DNA from: Planococcus chinensis
Lineage (GTDB): Bacteria; Bacillota; Bacilli; Bacillales_A; Planococcaceae
Length of the DNA: 64,000 nt
Direction: 5' to 3'
Assembly: GCF_020071995.1 (NCBI RefSeq)
Contig: NZ_JABWTK010000003.1
Coordinates: 62,001-126,000 of the forward strand
Below, in pieces: positions 23,730 to 32,240 of the stretch (positions are counted from its first letter, which is position 1; every line of letters starts with the position of its first letter). Made by a program: the position numbers and the translations under genes. The notes beneath the pieces are model-generated. The model saw only the letters and a program-made list of their open reading frames with translations, was not told where the DNA came from and searched no databases.

Positions 23730-24475
23730 GTTATTTTGCTTTGTCCTTAACTTTGATTTTTGTATTGATTCCGCTGGTTTTATCAAAAACGTTCAACCTG
23801 GGCCTTGAAAAAGACACGCTCGTCGCAACGGTCCGGTCCATTATCCAATTGCTTGCAGTCGGCTATGTACTGAAATTCGTCTTTGAGTCAGATAGCCTGA
23901 TCTACATCTTCTTGATGGTCACGCTGATGATTGTCGCAGCGACGCATAATGCGCAGAAAAAGGGAGCCGCTATTCAAGGCATTGTCGTCAAGGTTGCTGC
24001 AACCTTAGTGTTTGTGGAAGTGTTGACGCAAGGCATTTTGATCGGCTTCAATATCACACCGGCGACTGCACAGTACATCATCCCGATCAGCGGGATGGTC
24101 ATCGGCAATTCGATGGTGCTGTCCATTTTGTTCCTGAACCGGTTCACTGCGGAAGTGGAAGCGCATCAGGATCAGACCGAGTTGATCCTGTCGCTTGGCG
24201 GAACGCCGAAACAGGCCATCCACCGGCAATTAATCCAGTCGATCAAAGCCAGTATGATTCCGACGATCGAAAGCCAGAAAACGGTGGGACTTGTTCAATT
24301 GCCCGGTATGATGAGCGGGCAGATCATTGCGGGAGCAGACCCGATTCAGGCAGTTCAATTCCAATTGCTGATTATGTTCCTGTTATTGACAACCGCTGCA
24401 GTCACTAGCATTCTGCTCGGATTTTTATCGTATCCAACCTTATTCAACAAACGCATGCAATTGATGAAGAGCTGA
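23726..24475 (+). CDS. fetB: FetB-type iron export permease (UPF0014)
   Basis: The 249-residue permease has seven hydrophobic segments and the family hallmarks RSIIQLLAVGYVL, IIPISGMVIGNSM and LPGMMSGQIIAGADPIQAVQFQ. In E. coli FetB exports iron with FetA. The conserved LILSLGGTPKQA segment likely contacts the ATPase. Its location directly after ferritin and fetA supports an iron-homeostasis group. AAGGGGGGA precedes the overlapping ATG. Confidence 0.88.
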   Translation: MSYFALSLTLIFVLIPLVLSKTFNLGLEKDTLVATVRSIIQLLAVGYVLKFVFESDSLIYIFLMVTLMIVAATHNAQKKGAAIQGIVVKVAATLVFVEVLTQGILIGFNITPATAQYIIPISGMVIGNSMVLSILFLNRFTAEVEAHQDQTELILSLGGTPKQAIHRQLIQSIKASMIPTIESQKTVGLVQLPGMMSGQIIAGADPIQAVQFQLLIMFLLLTTAAVTSILLGFLSYPTLFNKRMQLMKS

Positions 24476-24503
24476 GCTGTCCACAGAGGGCAGCTTTTTT
24501 GTT
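24476..24503. terminator. Bidirectional intrinsic terminator
   Basis: GCTGTCC and GGGCAGC arms with six T residues after fetB; usable from both sides. Confidence 0.7.
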
Positions 24504-25571
24504 TTAAAGAGCGGGATAAAAAGTATCGACTTCGAATTTTCCAGATCCCGGCAATGTTTCAAGGAATCCAGAACCGAATAATTGGGAAGGCGTGTAGCTG
24601 CCTCCTGAAAAATTTCCAGCCAGCACCCCGTTTACAGAAGCAAGAGCACCGTAAACTGTGAGATCGTATACATTGGCTGTTTGAATACGTACGACCTTGA
24701 CGATTCCAGCATCATTCTTGGCTTCTCCCCAAATATAAGCGGGTGAGTTGGAACGGAGAGCTTCGTCGGGTCCGCTAACGCGCTTTTCCACCCAATTTGA
24801 CAGCGTATCTTGCACGCGGGAAGAAGCGAGCAGCGGCTGCAAGGCCTTCATTAATCCGGTACCAGCAGCAAGCGGTTTTGGAAACGGGATCCAAGTAGTG
24901 ATGTTCGGAATTTCCGTGGTGTAGTACGCAGTTGCCACATCCCCCCAAGGAATTCCCATAGCCGTCCGCTTGCCGCGCCCAAAATCGATTGTTCGGCGCT
25001 GGCTGCCGATGGGCACTGCAGTCAGTTTTCCGTTCCGGCGTTCCGCACTGCCGGTGCCCAGCCCTTGGATCATGGTTTTATAAGTCCCTCTGGAAATGCC
25101 AGAATCCGAATCAAATCCGAGTGCCAGATAAGTGGCGTCAGGCATCAGTTCTTTAAGTTTCAAGGCCGTGCAATCCGTTGGAATGACATCGAAACCGACA
25201 CCTGAGCAAAGAACCACGCCCGCCTCTTTTGCCCGTTCATGCCGGGAATGGGTCCGTTCGAAGACAGGGATTTCTCCGGTGATGTCCATGTAATGGGCTT
25301 TGGCAGAAAGGCAGGCTTCAATCATCAAGGCGCTCGTTTTGCTGAAGGGACCGGCGCAGTGCAGCACAGCATCGATGTCCGAAAGATGGTTTGCTGTATG
25401 ATCGTCTATTGGAAAGCTGCGCATCTCAAGGTTCAGTTCAGTTGCCAAGGGTTCAAGCTTCTGCAAATTCCGTCCGGCAAGAACCGGCTTCAATCCGCGC
25501 TTTGCTGCTTCGCGTGCAATCAATTCTCCTGTATAGCCATAGGCTCCATAAATCATCCACTTTTTCTCCAT
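24504..25571 (-). CDS. Saccharopine dehydrogenase-like NAD(P)-binding oxidoreductase
   Basis: The opening IYGAYGYTGELIAREAAKRG is a dinucleotide-binding motif of the saccharopine dehydrogenase-like group, which includes trans-acting enoyl reductases; the LHCAGPFSKTSALMIEACL segment is typical. No saccharopine pathway genes are nearby, so a lysine role is not supported. The 355-residue length fits. AAGGAGG is eight bases from the ATG. Confidence 0.82.
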   Translation of the reverse strand: MEKKWMIYGAYGYTGELIAREAAKRGLKPVLAGRNLQKLEPLATELNLEMRSFPIDDHTANHLSDIDAVLHCAGPFSKTSALMIEACLSAKAHYMDITGEIPVFERTHSRHERAKEAGVVLCSGVGFDVIPTDCTALKLKELMPDATYLALGFDSDSGISRGTYKTMIQGLGTGSAERRNGKLTAVPIGSQRRTIDFGRGKRTAMGIPWGDVATAYYTTEIPNITTWIPFPKPLAAGTGLMKALQPLLASSRVQDTLSNWVEKRVSGPDEALRSNSPAYIWGEAKNDAGIVKVVRIQTANVYDLTVYGALASVNGVLAGNFSGGSYTPSQLFGSGFLETLPGSGKFEVDTFYPAL

Positions 25572-25670
25572 CTGATTTCCTCCTTGTAATGAGTGTTGGT
25601 TTTCCAGTCGTGTTTAACGTCGCTGCCGTCTAAATAGGATTAGACAATATCGTGCCACTTCTTCAGCAAA

Positions 25671-25719
25671 ATTGCGAGCTTTTCGATTAATGTTTCTGAA
25701 CAATCGAAAAGGGGCAATC
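25671..25719. promoter_or_regulatory. Long inverted repeat upstream of the intracellular protease
   Basis: CTTTTCGATT (25679-25688) is the exact reverse complement of AATCGAAAAG (25702-25711) around 13 bases, and outer ATTGC (25671-25675) pairs with GCAAT (25715-25719). No T run follows, so an operator or 5' leader hairpin is more likely than a terminator. Confidence 0.4.
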
Positions 25720-25756
25720 TAATCACAAAAGCGTCTTTTAAAAAGGGGGACTAATG

Positions 25757-26752
25757 ATGAATAATGTCCATTTAATTCCTTATTGGGTTGAAGAAATTAC
25801 TGCCGCAGCAGTACAGATTCCACCGGGTATAGAAATGATCCAGGCGCCGGCTGTGTGGGAAGAAGCAGAGCATGGCAGTGGCAATGTCCTGGCTATTTTG
25901 GATACGGGTTGCCAAAGCGACCATCCGGATTTGAAAGACCGGATTATTGACGGCAAAAATTTCACGCCGGATTATGGCAGCGATCCAAAGAATTTTGACG
26001 ACAACAATGGCCATGGCACCCACGTAGCAGGAACGGCTGCCGCATCTTTACGGCCGGAAGGCGGTATTGCCGGAGTAGCGCCGTCTGCGAAATTGCTGAT
26101 TCTGAAAGTATTGAACGGCGAAGGCAGCGGAGATTACGCCGGCATCATCGATGGCATCCATTACGCAATTGACTGGCAAGGTCCAAACGGGGAAAAGACC
26201 AGTGTAATTTCGATGTCGCTTGGTGGTCCGGATGATGTGCCTGAACTGCAGGCTGCGGTGAAACGTGCCGTGGATGCCGGCATACCTGTCGTTTGTGCAG
26301 CAGGCAATGAGGGCGACGACAGCCCGTCCACTGACGAAACGGCTTATCCCGGAGCCTATGCAGAAGTGATTCAAGTAGGGGCGGTCGATTTTAACCGAAA
26401 GATGGCGCCGTTTAGCAATACCAATGACGAAATTGACCTGGTTGCTCCAGGAGTCCGCATTTACTCGACGTACCTTGACGGCAAATATGCCACATTATCC
26501 GGTACTTCGATGGCAACGCCTCACGTAACGGGAGCGTTAGCGTTGGTGAAAAATATAGCGGAAAAAGAGTTTGCAAGAAAGTTGACCGAAGCGGAACTGT
26601 ACGCTCAATTGGTGCGACGTACCGTACCGCTTGGCTATCCGAAATCAGCGGAAGGAAACGGGCTGCTTGCCTTGGATGCATTAAATAATTTCGAGCGTAT
26701 GATTGAGTTGATGAATTCGTTTAACCGTTCGGGAAAATGGGAAAACGAATGA
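25757..26752 (+). CDS. Intracellular subtilisin-like serine protease
   Basis: This S8 peptidase has the triad Asp (ILDTG, near residue 49), His (GHGTHVAG, near 86) and Ser (GTSMATPH, near 251), with the oxyanion Asn in AAGNEG. It lacks a signal peptide and begins with the short LIPY propeptide motif (HLIPYWVEE) that marks intracellular subtilisins (IspA), whose N-terminal extension is removed for activation. The 331-residue length fits. The second of two adjacent ATG codons is better placed after AGGGGG. It probably has its own promoter region, with the long dyad. Confidence 0.88.
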   Translation: MNNVHLIPYWVEEITAAAVQIPPGIEMIQAPAVWEEAEHGSGNVLAILDTGCQSDHPDLKDRIIDGKNFTPDYGSDPKNFDDNNGHGTHVAGTAAASLRPEGGIAGVAPSAKLLILKVLNGEGSGDYAGIIDGIHYAIDWQGPNGEKTSVISMSLGGPDDVPELQAAVKRAVDAGIPVVCAAGNEGDDSPSTDETAYPGAYAEVIQVGAVDFNRKMAPFSNTNDEIDLVAPGVRIYSTYLDGKYATLSGTSMATPHVTGALALVKNIAEKEFARKLTEAELYAQLVRRTVPLGYPKSAEGNGLLALDALNNFERMIELMNSFNRSGKWENE

Positions 26753-26796
26753 AGTTCTGCTAAAGGCAGGTGATGTTTCCGGAAAGGAGGAGAAGA

Positions 26797-28221
26797 ATGG
26801 CTGCTGAAAAAAAAGGAGAAGTGAATTGGAAATCGCTTTTGCTTTGTATAGTCTTGGGTTTGGTTTTATGGTTCATTCCTGCACCTTCCGGACTGGAGAC
26901 GGATGCGTGGCATTTGTTCAGTATTTTTGTAGCGACGATTGTGGCATTGGTGATTAAACCGGTGCCTATGGGAAGTACCGCCATCATTGCGCTGACCCTT
27001 ATTGTCTTAACGAACATCCTGACCTTGGAACAGGCGTTGAGCGGATTCCAAAACACGACAATTTGGCTGATTGTCATTGCTTTTTTCATTTCCCGGGGAT
27101 TTATCAAGACCGGTTTGGGAACACGGATTTCCTATATTTTTGTCCGTTTGTTCGGCAAGAAAACGCTGGGGCTGTCTTATTCGATGTTGCTTAGTGACTT
27201 GATACTGGCCCCGGCAATGCCTTCCAATACAGCCCGGGCTGGCGGAATCATTTTTCCGATTATCCGTTCGCTTTCAGAAACATACGGATCGAGAGTGGGA
27301 GATGGGACAGAACGGCGCGTCGGAGCTTTTTTGGTCAAAGTCTCTTTTCAAGGAGATATGATCACCTCGGCCATGTTTGTAACGGCAATGGCAGCGAACC
27401 CGCTGGCTGTCCAGATTACCCAGGAAATCACCGGTGAGACCATTACCTGGGGCGGCTGGGCGCTTGCGGCACTGGTGCCGGGACTTATCAGCCTGGCACT
27501 GATACCTTTTGTAATCTATAAACTGTACCCACCCGAATTAAAGGAAACACCGGAAGCTTCTTCGATTGCCACAGAGAAGTTGAAGGAAATGGGTCCGCTG
27601 AAAAAAGAAGAGCGCTATATGATCGGGGTATTCGTGCTTCTTTTGGCTCTTTGGATTTTTGGTGGAAACTTTGGCATCGATGCGACGACCAGTGCTTTTA
27701 TCGGTCTTTGCGTGTTGCTGCTCAGCGGAGTGCTGACCTGGTCGGATATTAAAAAAGAGCAAGGTGCCTGGGATACGCTCGTATGGTTTGCGGTTCTCGT
27801 CATGATGGCCACCTATTTGAATGAATTAGGCATGATTCCATGGTTCAGCGAGCTGATGGGGAATGCCGTCGGCCAACTGCCATGGATATTAACCTTGGTG
27901 ATCCTTGCAATTGTTTATTTTTATTCGCATTACTTTTTTGCCAGCAATACCGCACATGTCAGCGCGATGTATGCGGCTTTCCTATCTGTTATTGTGGCTT
28001 CAGGCGCGCCGCCGCTACTGTCGGCCCTGATTCTTGCATTTTTCTCAAACTTGTTCAGCTGTTTGACGCATTATGGAGCCGGTCCGGCACCAGTCTTTTT
28101 CGGAAGCGGCTATGTCAGCCAGCAAAAATGGTGGATGCTCGGGTTTATCATTTCCATCATTCACATTATCGTATGGTTCGGTGCCGGCGGACTCTGGTGG
28201 AAAGTGCTTGGACTCTGGTAA
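26797..28221 (+). CDS. DASS/SLC13-type divalent anion:sodium symporter
   Basis: About twelve hydrophobic segments and the motifs IWLIVIAFFISRGFIKTGLG, APAMPSNTARAGGIIFPI and NLFSCLTHYGAGPAPVFFG identify a divalent-anion symporter of the 2-oxoglutarate/malate translocator type (B. subtilis YflS-like). Substrates are probably dicarboxylates. Start at 26797 has AAAGGAGG six to seven bases upstream. It lies between a protease gene and an acetate permease pair, but no link is evident. Confidence 0.87.
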   Translation: MAAEKKGEVNWKSLLLCIVLGLVLWFIPAPSGLETDAWHLFSIFVATIVALVIKPVPMGSTAIIALTLIVLTNILTLEQALSGFQNTTIWLIVIAFFISRGFIKTGLGTRISYIFVRLFGKKTLGLSYSMLLSDLILAPAMPSNTARAGGIIFPIIRSLSETYGSRVGDGTERRVGAFLVKVSFQGDMITSAMFVTAMAANPLAVQITQEITGETITWGGWALAALVPGLISLALIPFVIYKLYPPELKETPEASSIATEKLKEMGPLKKEERYMIGVFVLLLALWIFGGNFGIDATTSAFIGLCVLLLSGVLTWSDIKKEQGAWDTLVWFAVLVMMATYLNELGMIPWFSELMGNAVGQLPWILTLVILAIVYFYSHYFFASNTAHVSAMYAAFLSVIVASGAPPLLSALILAFFSNLFSCLTHYGAGPAPVFFGSGYVSQQKWWMLGFIISIIHIIVWFGAGGLWWKVLGLW

Positions 28222-28250
28222 ATGGACAAAATTCCAATTGAATAAAAATC

Positions 28251-28293
28251 AAGAACCTTTGTCTCTGGTGAAAAGAGATAAAGGTTCTTTTTG
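28251..28293 (+). terminator. Intrinsic terminator
   Basis: AAGAACCTTT and AAAGGTTCTT arms with an inner TCTCT/AGAGA pair and a T run. Confidence 0.8.
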
Positions 28294-28347
28294 TAAAAAA
28301 GAGTGTCCAAAAAACAGGACTTTATACCACTTTATGGATATCTTTTA

Positions 28348-28376
28348 TTGACGCACCTCCACTTAAATGTTTTAAT
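28348..28376 (+). promoter_or_regulatory. Promoter of the acetate permease operon
   Basis: TTGACG (28348-28353), 17-base spacer, TTTAAT (28371-28376). Confidence 0.5.
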
Positions 28377-28420
28377 TATTTTTAGATTCAGAAAAATGTA
28401 AATTCAAAGGGGTGTTGAAT

Positions 28421-28813
28421 TTGGCGAAGACGATAGCTGGCAGTGAGAAAAATGTTGCACATCGGCAAAATGCTGTTAGGGAGGAAAGGCCGGAAGGGCA
28501 TATTCCAGATTTTCAGGCAATTGAAGAATCAGCAGGATTCAGAGAATTAATGCGCAAGAAAAAAGCTTTTTTGATTCCGACGACGGTCTTATTTTTAGGA
28601 TTGTATCTTCTGTTTAATGTCATTATTTCATATACGAATCTATTAGACGCGACATTCATCGGAGACATCTCTTGGGTTTGGGTATTCGCTTTCGGATTGT
28701 TTGCGATGACCTGGATTCTTGTAACCGTTTACATGAAGCGGGCGGCGAAATTTGATGAAATGGCTCGGGATACATTAGTTGAATTCAATTATGACAAGGA
28801 GGAAAATCGATGA
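28421..28813 (+). CDS. DUF485 membrane protein, partner of the acetate permease
   Basis: A DUF485 protein with two transmembrane helices (PTTVLFLGLYLLFNVIIS and SWVWVFAFGLFAMTWILVTV) after a charged N-terminal segment with RELMRKKK. DUF485 genes typically sit before actP, and this one overlaps it by four bases. TTG at 28421 is taken as the start because AAAGGGG ends eight bases before it; the GTG at 28412 lies within that site. Confidence 0.82.
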   Translation: MAKTIAGSEKNVAHRQNAVREERPEGHIPDFQAIEESAGFRELMRKKKAFLIPTTVLFLGLYLLFNVIISYTNLLDATFIGDISWVWVFAFGLFAMTWILVTVYMKRAAKFDEMARDTLVEFNYDKEENR

Positions 28814-30345
28814 ATGCTACAGTAATTATTATCTTTTTAGTCATCGTGGCCATGACCCTTGTCATTACTTATTTTGCGGCAAAACGGACGAATACGACGA
28901 GTGATTTTTACACGGCGGGCGGCGGCTTGACAGGCTGGCAAAACGGAATGGCCATTGCCGGGGATTACCTTTCTGCGGCTTCGTTTTTAGGAATTGCAGG
29001 TTCAATAGCGTTATTCGGATTTGACGGCTTCCTATTCTCTATCGGGTATTTAGTCGCGTATCTAGTAGTTCTGTTTGTTGTCGCAGAACCTCTCCGAAAC
29101 CTTGGGAAATTTACATTGGCGGATATGATCAATGCCCGCTTTAATGCGAAAAAAGTCCGCGGTGCGGCAGCGTTAAGTTCCATCACAATCGTTATCTTCT
29201 ATATGATCGCCCAACTTGTAGGAGCAGGTGCACTTATTCAATTGCTGTTTGGGATCGATTATTTATGGGCGGTCCTGCTTGTTGGAATTATGATGACCAT
29301 CTATGTCTTGTTCGGCGGTATGACAGCAACCAGCTGGGTTCAAATTATCAAAGCTGTCCTATTGATGGTCGGTACAGTCATCTTATCTTTCCTGGTGCTG
29401 CAGCGTTTTGACTTCAGCATCCTGGAGATGTTCGCCCAAGTAAAAACGGCGACGCCTCACGGAGAAGCTTTCTTAAATCCAGGCGTAAGATACAAAATCC
29501 CACTGGATACGATTTCCTTGATGCTTGCGTTAGTGCTGGGTACAGCAGGGCTTCCGCACATCTTGATGCGTTTCTTCACGGTTAGAGATGCTAAAACCGC
29601 GAGAAGTTCTGTGATGTGGGCCACTTGGATTGTCGGGATTTTCTACGTCATGACTATTTTCCTTGGATTTGGCGCTGCAGCGTTTGTTGGATCTGAAACC
29701 ATCATCAGCACAAATGCTGCCGGCAATATGGCTGCACCGTTGCTTGCCCAGGCGTTAGGCGGCGACATTTTGATGTCGTTCATTTCCGCGGTGGCTTTTG
29801 CAACCATCCTGGCGGTTGTAGCCGGCTTGGTATTATCGGGGGCGTCTGCTTTTGCCCATGATATTTACGGCCAAATCATCAAAAAAGGAAAAGCGACAGA
29901 GCGCCAGCAAATGCTGGCTGCCCGCTATGCATCCGTTGGAGTAGCAGTTCTGTCGATCACATTGGCGATTTTTGCCCAAAGTTTAAACGTTGCCTTCTTG
30001 GTATCTCTGGCGTTCTGTATTGCCGCAAGTGCCAATTTGCCGGTAATCGTCTACACGATTTTCTGGAAAAAGTTCAATACAACCGGAGCAGTTTCCGCCA
30101 TCTTTACAGGTCTGATTTCTGCTTTGATTCTGGTGTCAATCAGCCCGAGTGTAATGAATCCGGAAGCTGGCGCAGCCATTATAACCGGAAATCCGATTTT
30201 CCCATTGACCAATCCGGCGATTGTTTCTATCCCGCTTGGGTTTATCGGCGGAGTCATCGGAACGCTTTTATCTAAAGAAAGCGATGTTAAAAAATATGCT
30301 GAAGTCAAAGTCCGTGCCAACACAGGCGGATTCAGACAGTTGTGA
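28810..30345 (+). CDS. actP: Cation/acetate symporter of the sodium:solute symporter family
   Basis: The 511-residue SSF permease begins with a short N-terminal helix and contains YTAGGGLTGWQNGMAIAGD, the family sodium-site region SFLGIAGSIALFGFDGF, and GTAGLPHILMRFFTV. This is typical of ActP (YwcA) acetate/propionate/pyruvate symporters. The ATGA overlap with the DUF485 gene indicates translational coupling. No acs gene is in the window, though acyl-CoA ligases lie further along. Confidence 0.87.
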   Translation: MNATVIIIFLVIVAMTLVITYFAAKRTNTTSDFYTAGGGLTGWQNGMAIAGDYLSAASFLGIAGSIALFGFDGFLFSIGYLVAYLVVLFVVAEPLRNLGKFTLADMINARFNAKKVRGAAALSSITIVIFYMIAQLVGAGALIQLLFGIDYLWAVLLVGIMMTIYVLFGGMTATSWVQIIKAVLLMVGTVILSFLVLQRFDFSILEMFAQVKTATPHGEAFLNPGVRYKIPLDTISLMLALVLGTAGLPHILMRFFTVRDAKTARSSVMWATWIVGIFYVMTIFLGFGAAAFVGSETIISTNAAGNMAAPLLAQALGGDILMSFISAVAFATILAVVAGLVLSGASAFAHDIYGQIIKKGKATERQQMLAARYASVGVAVLSITLAIFAQSLNVAFLVSLAFCIAASANLPVIVYTIFWKKFNTTGAVSAIFTGLISALILVSISPSVMNPEAGAAIITGNPIFPLTNPAIVSIPLGFIGGVIGTLLSKESDVKKYAEVKVRANTGGFRQL

Positions 30346-30364
30346 TTTTTATGAGGAAAATTTA

Positions 30365-30400
30365 AAAACCGGCTCCCTGATTCTGGGGAGCCGGTTTTTT
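30365..30400. terminator. Bidirectional intrinsic terminator
   Basis: AAAACCGGCTCCC and GGGAGCCGGTTTT arms with flanking A/T tracts between actP and the convergent regulator. Confidence 0.9.
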
Positions 30401-30410
30401 GCTGTGCCTG

Positions 30411-32132
30411 TCAGTTTTCCAAATTTCTCAGCAACTTGCACGCCAGTTGAAGATTCAGTAAATCGTCTGGATTTTGCAGGTCGGCATGAAGCAAGTCGGC
30501 AATTTTTTTTAGCCGGTAATGCAAGGTGTTCAAATGGATGTGCAATTCCTTGGCGGCTTGTCCGGGATGCTGGATAAATTGCGTATAAACCATCAAGGTC
30601 TTCAGCAATTCAGCTTCTTTTCCACGGTCATGCTCCATCACAGGGCCAAGAGTTGCTGATACAAAAGCATTGATGTCTTTGTCTTCATTGGCAATTAAAA
30701 GGCTCTCAAAACCAAGAGACTGGCTATTGACCACATTTTCTTTCATCCGGGTAGTCCGCATGAACCGAAGGACTTTCAATGAATCTTCGATGGAAGAAGG
30801 CAGATCCTCGATGCTATGCACGCATGGGCCGACGCCGAACTTCAAACGGGCTTCCAGTTGCTGTTGGTCGATAAAGTTCTGCAATTCTGCAGCCAGACGC
30901 TTTATTTTTTCAAACTGTACATCTTTTGCGGTGCCTTTGCGTGTGGAAAGCAGAAAAATATAATGCTGCTGTTTTTGGACCACCAGGCTCCCAGGAAAGC
31001 GTTGGTTCACTTCCACTTGGAACAGATGCGTGAGCTCTCTTTTGTACAATAAATCAGCCATGGTATTGTCATGTGCGGAAACTGAGGCTTCTACAGCAAC
31101 CGGCAGAAAGTGATTGTCGATATCCAAGCCAAGCCGCTTGGCGCGTTTGATGAAGTTCTCTGTCAGCATGCCGTTCAGCAAATCGTCCATCAATTCAGCT
31201 TTAAAGCGGTGTTCCGCTTCGCGAAGTGCCGCTTCCCGGTTGATTTCTAACGTGAAATATAAAATGCTTTGCCGGATAAAGTAAAGATCGGTATCCGTAA
31301 TTTTTTCATCCGGTCCTGTTAAAACAAAAAGTTTGCCGAGGAGCAAACGTCCGCTTCGGATAGGAAACTCCTGTACTTCCAAGCCTTCCGGTTGATTGCC
31401 CATTTGCAAATATTCTCCGTAAATGGTCAACAGCGATATCGGTTTTTGAATTTGGATGGACAGTTGCTTGAGCATATCGCTTAAACCGACCCCATCGTTC
31501 ATTTTCAACAGCAATTGCTGCTGATAGCTGATAATCTGTTCAAACTCTTCGTTTTTCTTTTTTAAGTCTTCATGGAGGCGGGCTTTGGATAAAGCGATGG
31601 CTGCTTGTCCGGCAATGGCTTGAAGAAGCCGCAAATCTTTGTCGGTAAACGTGCCGCCATCAGCAAAGCCGTTGAGTGTAATGACGCCAATGCACTCGTC
31701 GTTTTCTGTAATCAACGGTACGCACATGGCGCGCAATGCATTTTGCCCCTTATGCTGGGCAATGGATTCTTCAAGCAATTGGCGGTTCCGTGCCGTCATC
31801 GTTTCTGTTTCGACAGGGAGGCCTTGAGGAGAATTGATGAGGACGGGTTCACGGGTCGAAAAACATTTTCCGGTAAACGATTCATTCGCATCCAGGCTGA
31901 TGTTTTCGACTGCACGGGTGAAATTCACATAAGAAAGGCAAACAAGCTTTTGGATTTCTTCGTCATATAAAAACAAGACACCGCCATCGGCATCCGGTAT
32001 GGCTTGAATGGATTCTTTTAAGGTAAGTTGAAACAATTCATTCAAATTGAGCGTGGAGTTAACCGCTTCGGCTACTTTGATCAAAGCTTCCATCTGGGAA
32101 TGGGAAAAGGTTTTCTGCAGGAGCCGGGGCAT
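30411..32132 (-). CDS. GAF-domain PucR/CdaR-type transcriptional regulator
   Basis: The protein has an N-terminal GAF domain (about residues 25-190), a coiled-coil linker (HEDLKKKNEEFEQIISYQQQ), a middle domain and a C-terminal PucR-type helix-turn-helix (AAKELHIHLNTLHYRLKKIADLL). Regulators of this type sense a small molecule and activate catabolic genes. It follows the abgT-amidohydrolase-M20 genes after a terminator, so control of that cluster is likely. ATG at 32132 is used because GGAGGG is seven bases upstream. Two hydrophobic stretches in the upstream frame are ignored. Confidence 0.85.
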   Translation of the reverse strand: MPRLLQKTFSHSQMEALIKVAEAVNSTLNLNELFQLTLKESIQAIPDADGGVLFLYDEEIQKLVCLSYVNFTRAVENISLDANESFTGKCFSTREPVLINSPQGLPVETETMTARNRQLLEESIAQHKGQNALRAMCVPLITENDECIGVITLNGFADGGTFTDKDLRLLQAIAGQAAIALSKARLHEDLKKKNEEFEQIISYQQQLLLKMNDGVGLSDMLKQLSIQIQKPISLLTIYGEYLQMGNQPEGLEVQEFPIRSGRLLLGKLFVLTGPDEKITDTDLYFIRQSILYFTLEINREAALREAEHRFKAELMDDLLNGMLTENFIKRAKRLGLDIDNHFLPVAVEASVSAHDNTMADLLYKRELTHLFQVEVNQRFPGSLVVQKQQHYIFLLSTRKGTAKDVQFEKIKRLAAELQNFIDQQQLEARLKFGVGPCVHSIEDLPSSIEDSLKVLRFMRTTRMKENVVNSQSLGFESLLIANEDKDINAFVSATLGPVMEHDRGKEAELLKTLMVYTQFIQHPGQAAKELHIHLNTLHYRLKKIADLLHADLQNPDDLLNLQLACKLLRNLEN

Positions 32133-32195
32133 TCGATCACCCTCCTTTTTTTCAAACCATTTTAACACATCGAAGCGAATTAAAAATAAAAAATT

Positions 32196-32232
32196 CAAAA
32201 AATAAAAAGCGATTCCTAAAAGAATCGCTTTT
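32196..32232 (-). terminator. Intrinsic terminator of the abgT-hydrolase operon
   Basis: AAAAGCGATTC (32205-32215) and GAATCGCTTTT (32222-32232) arms followed by T-rich sequence on the minus strand. Confidence 0.75.
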
Positions 32233-32240
32233 ATTTCCAT

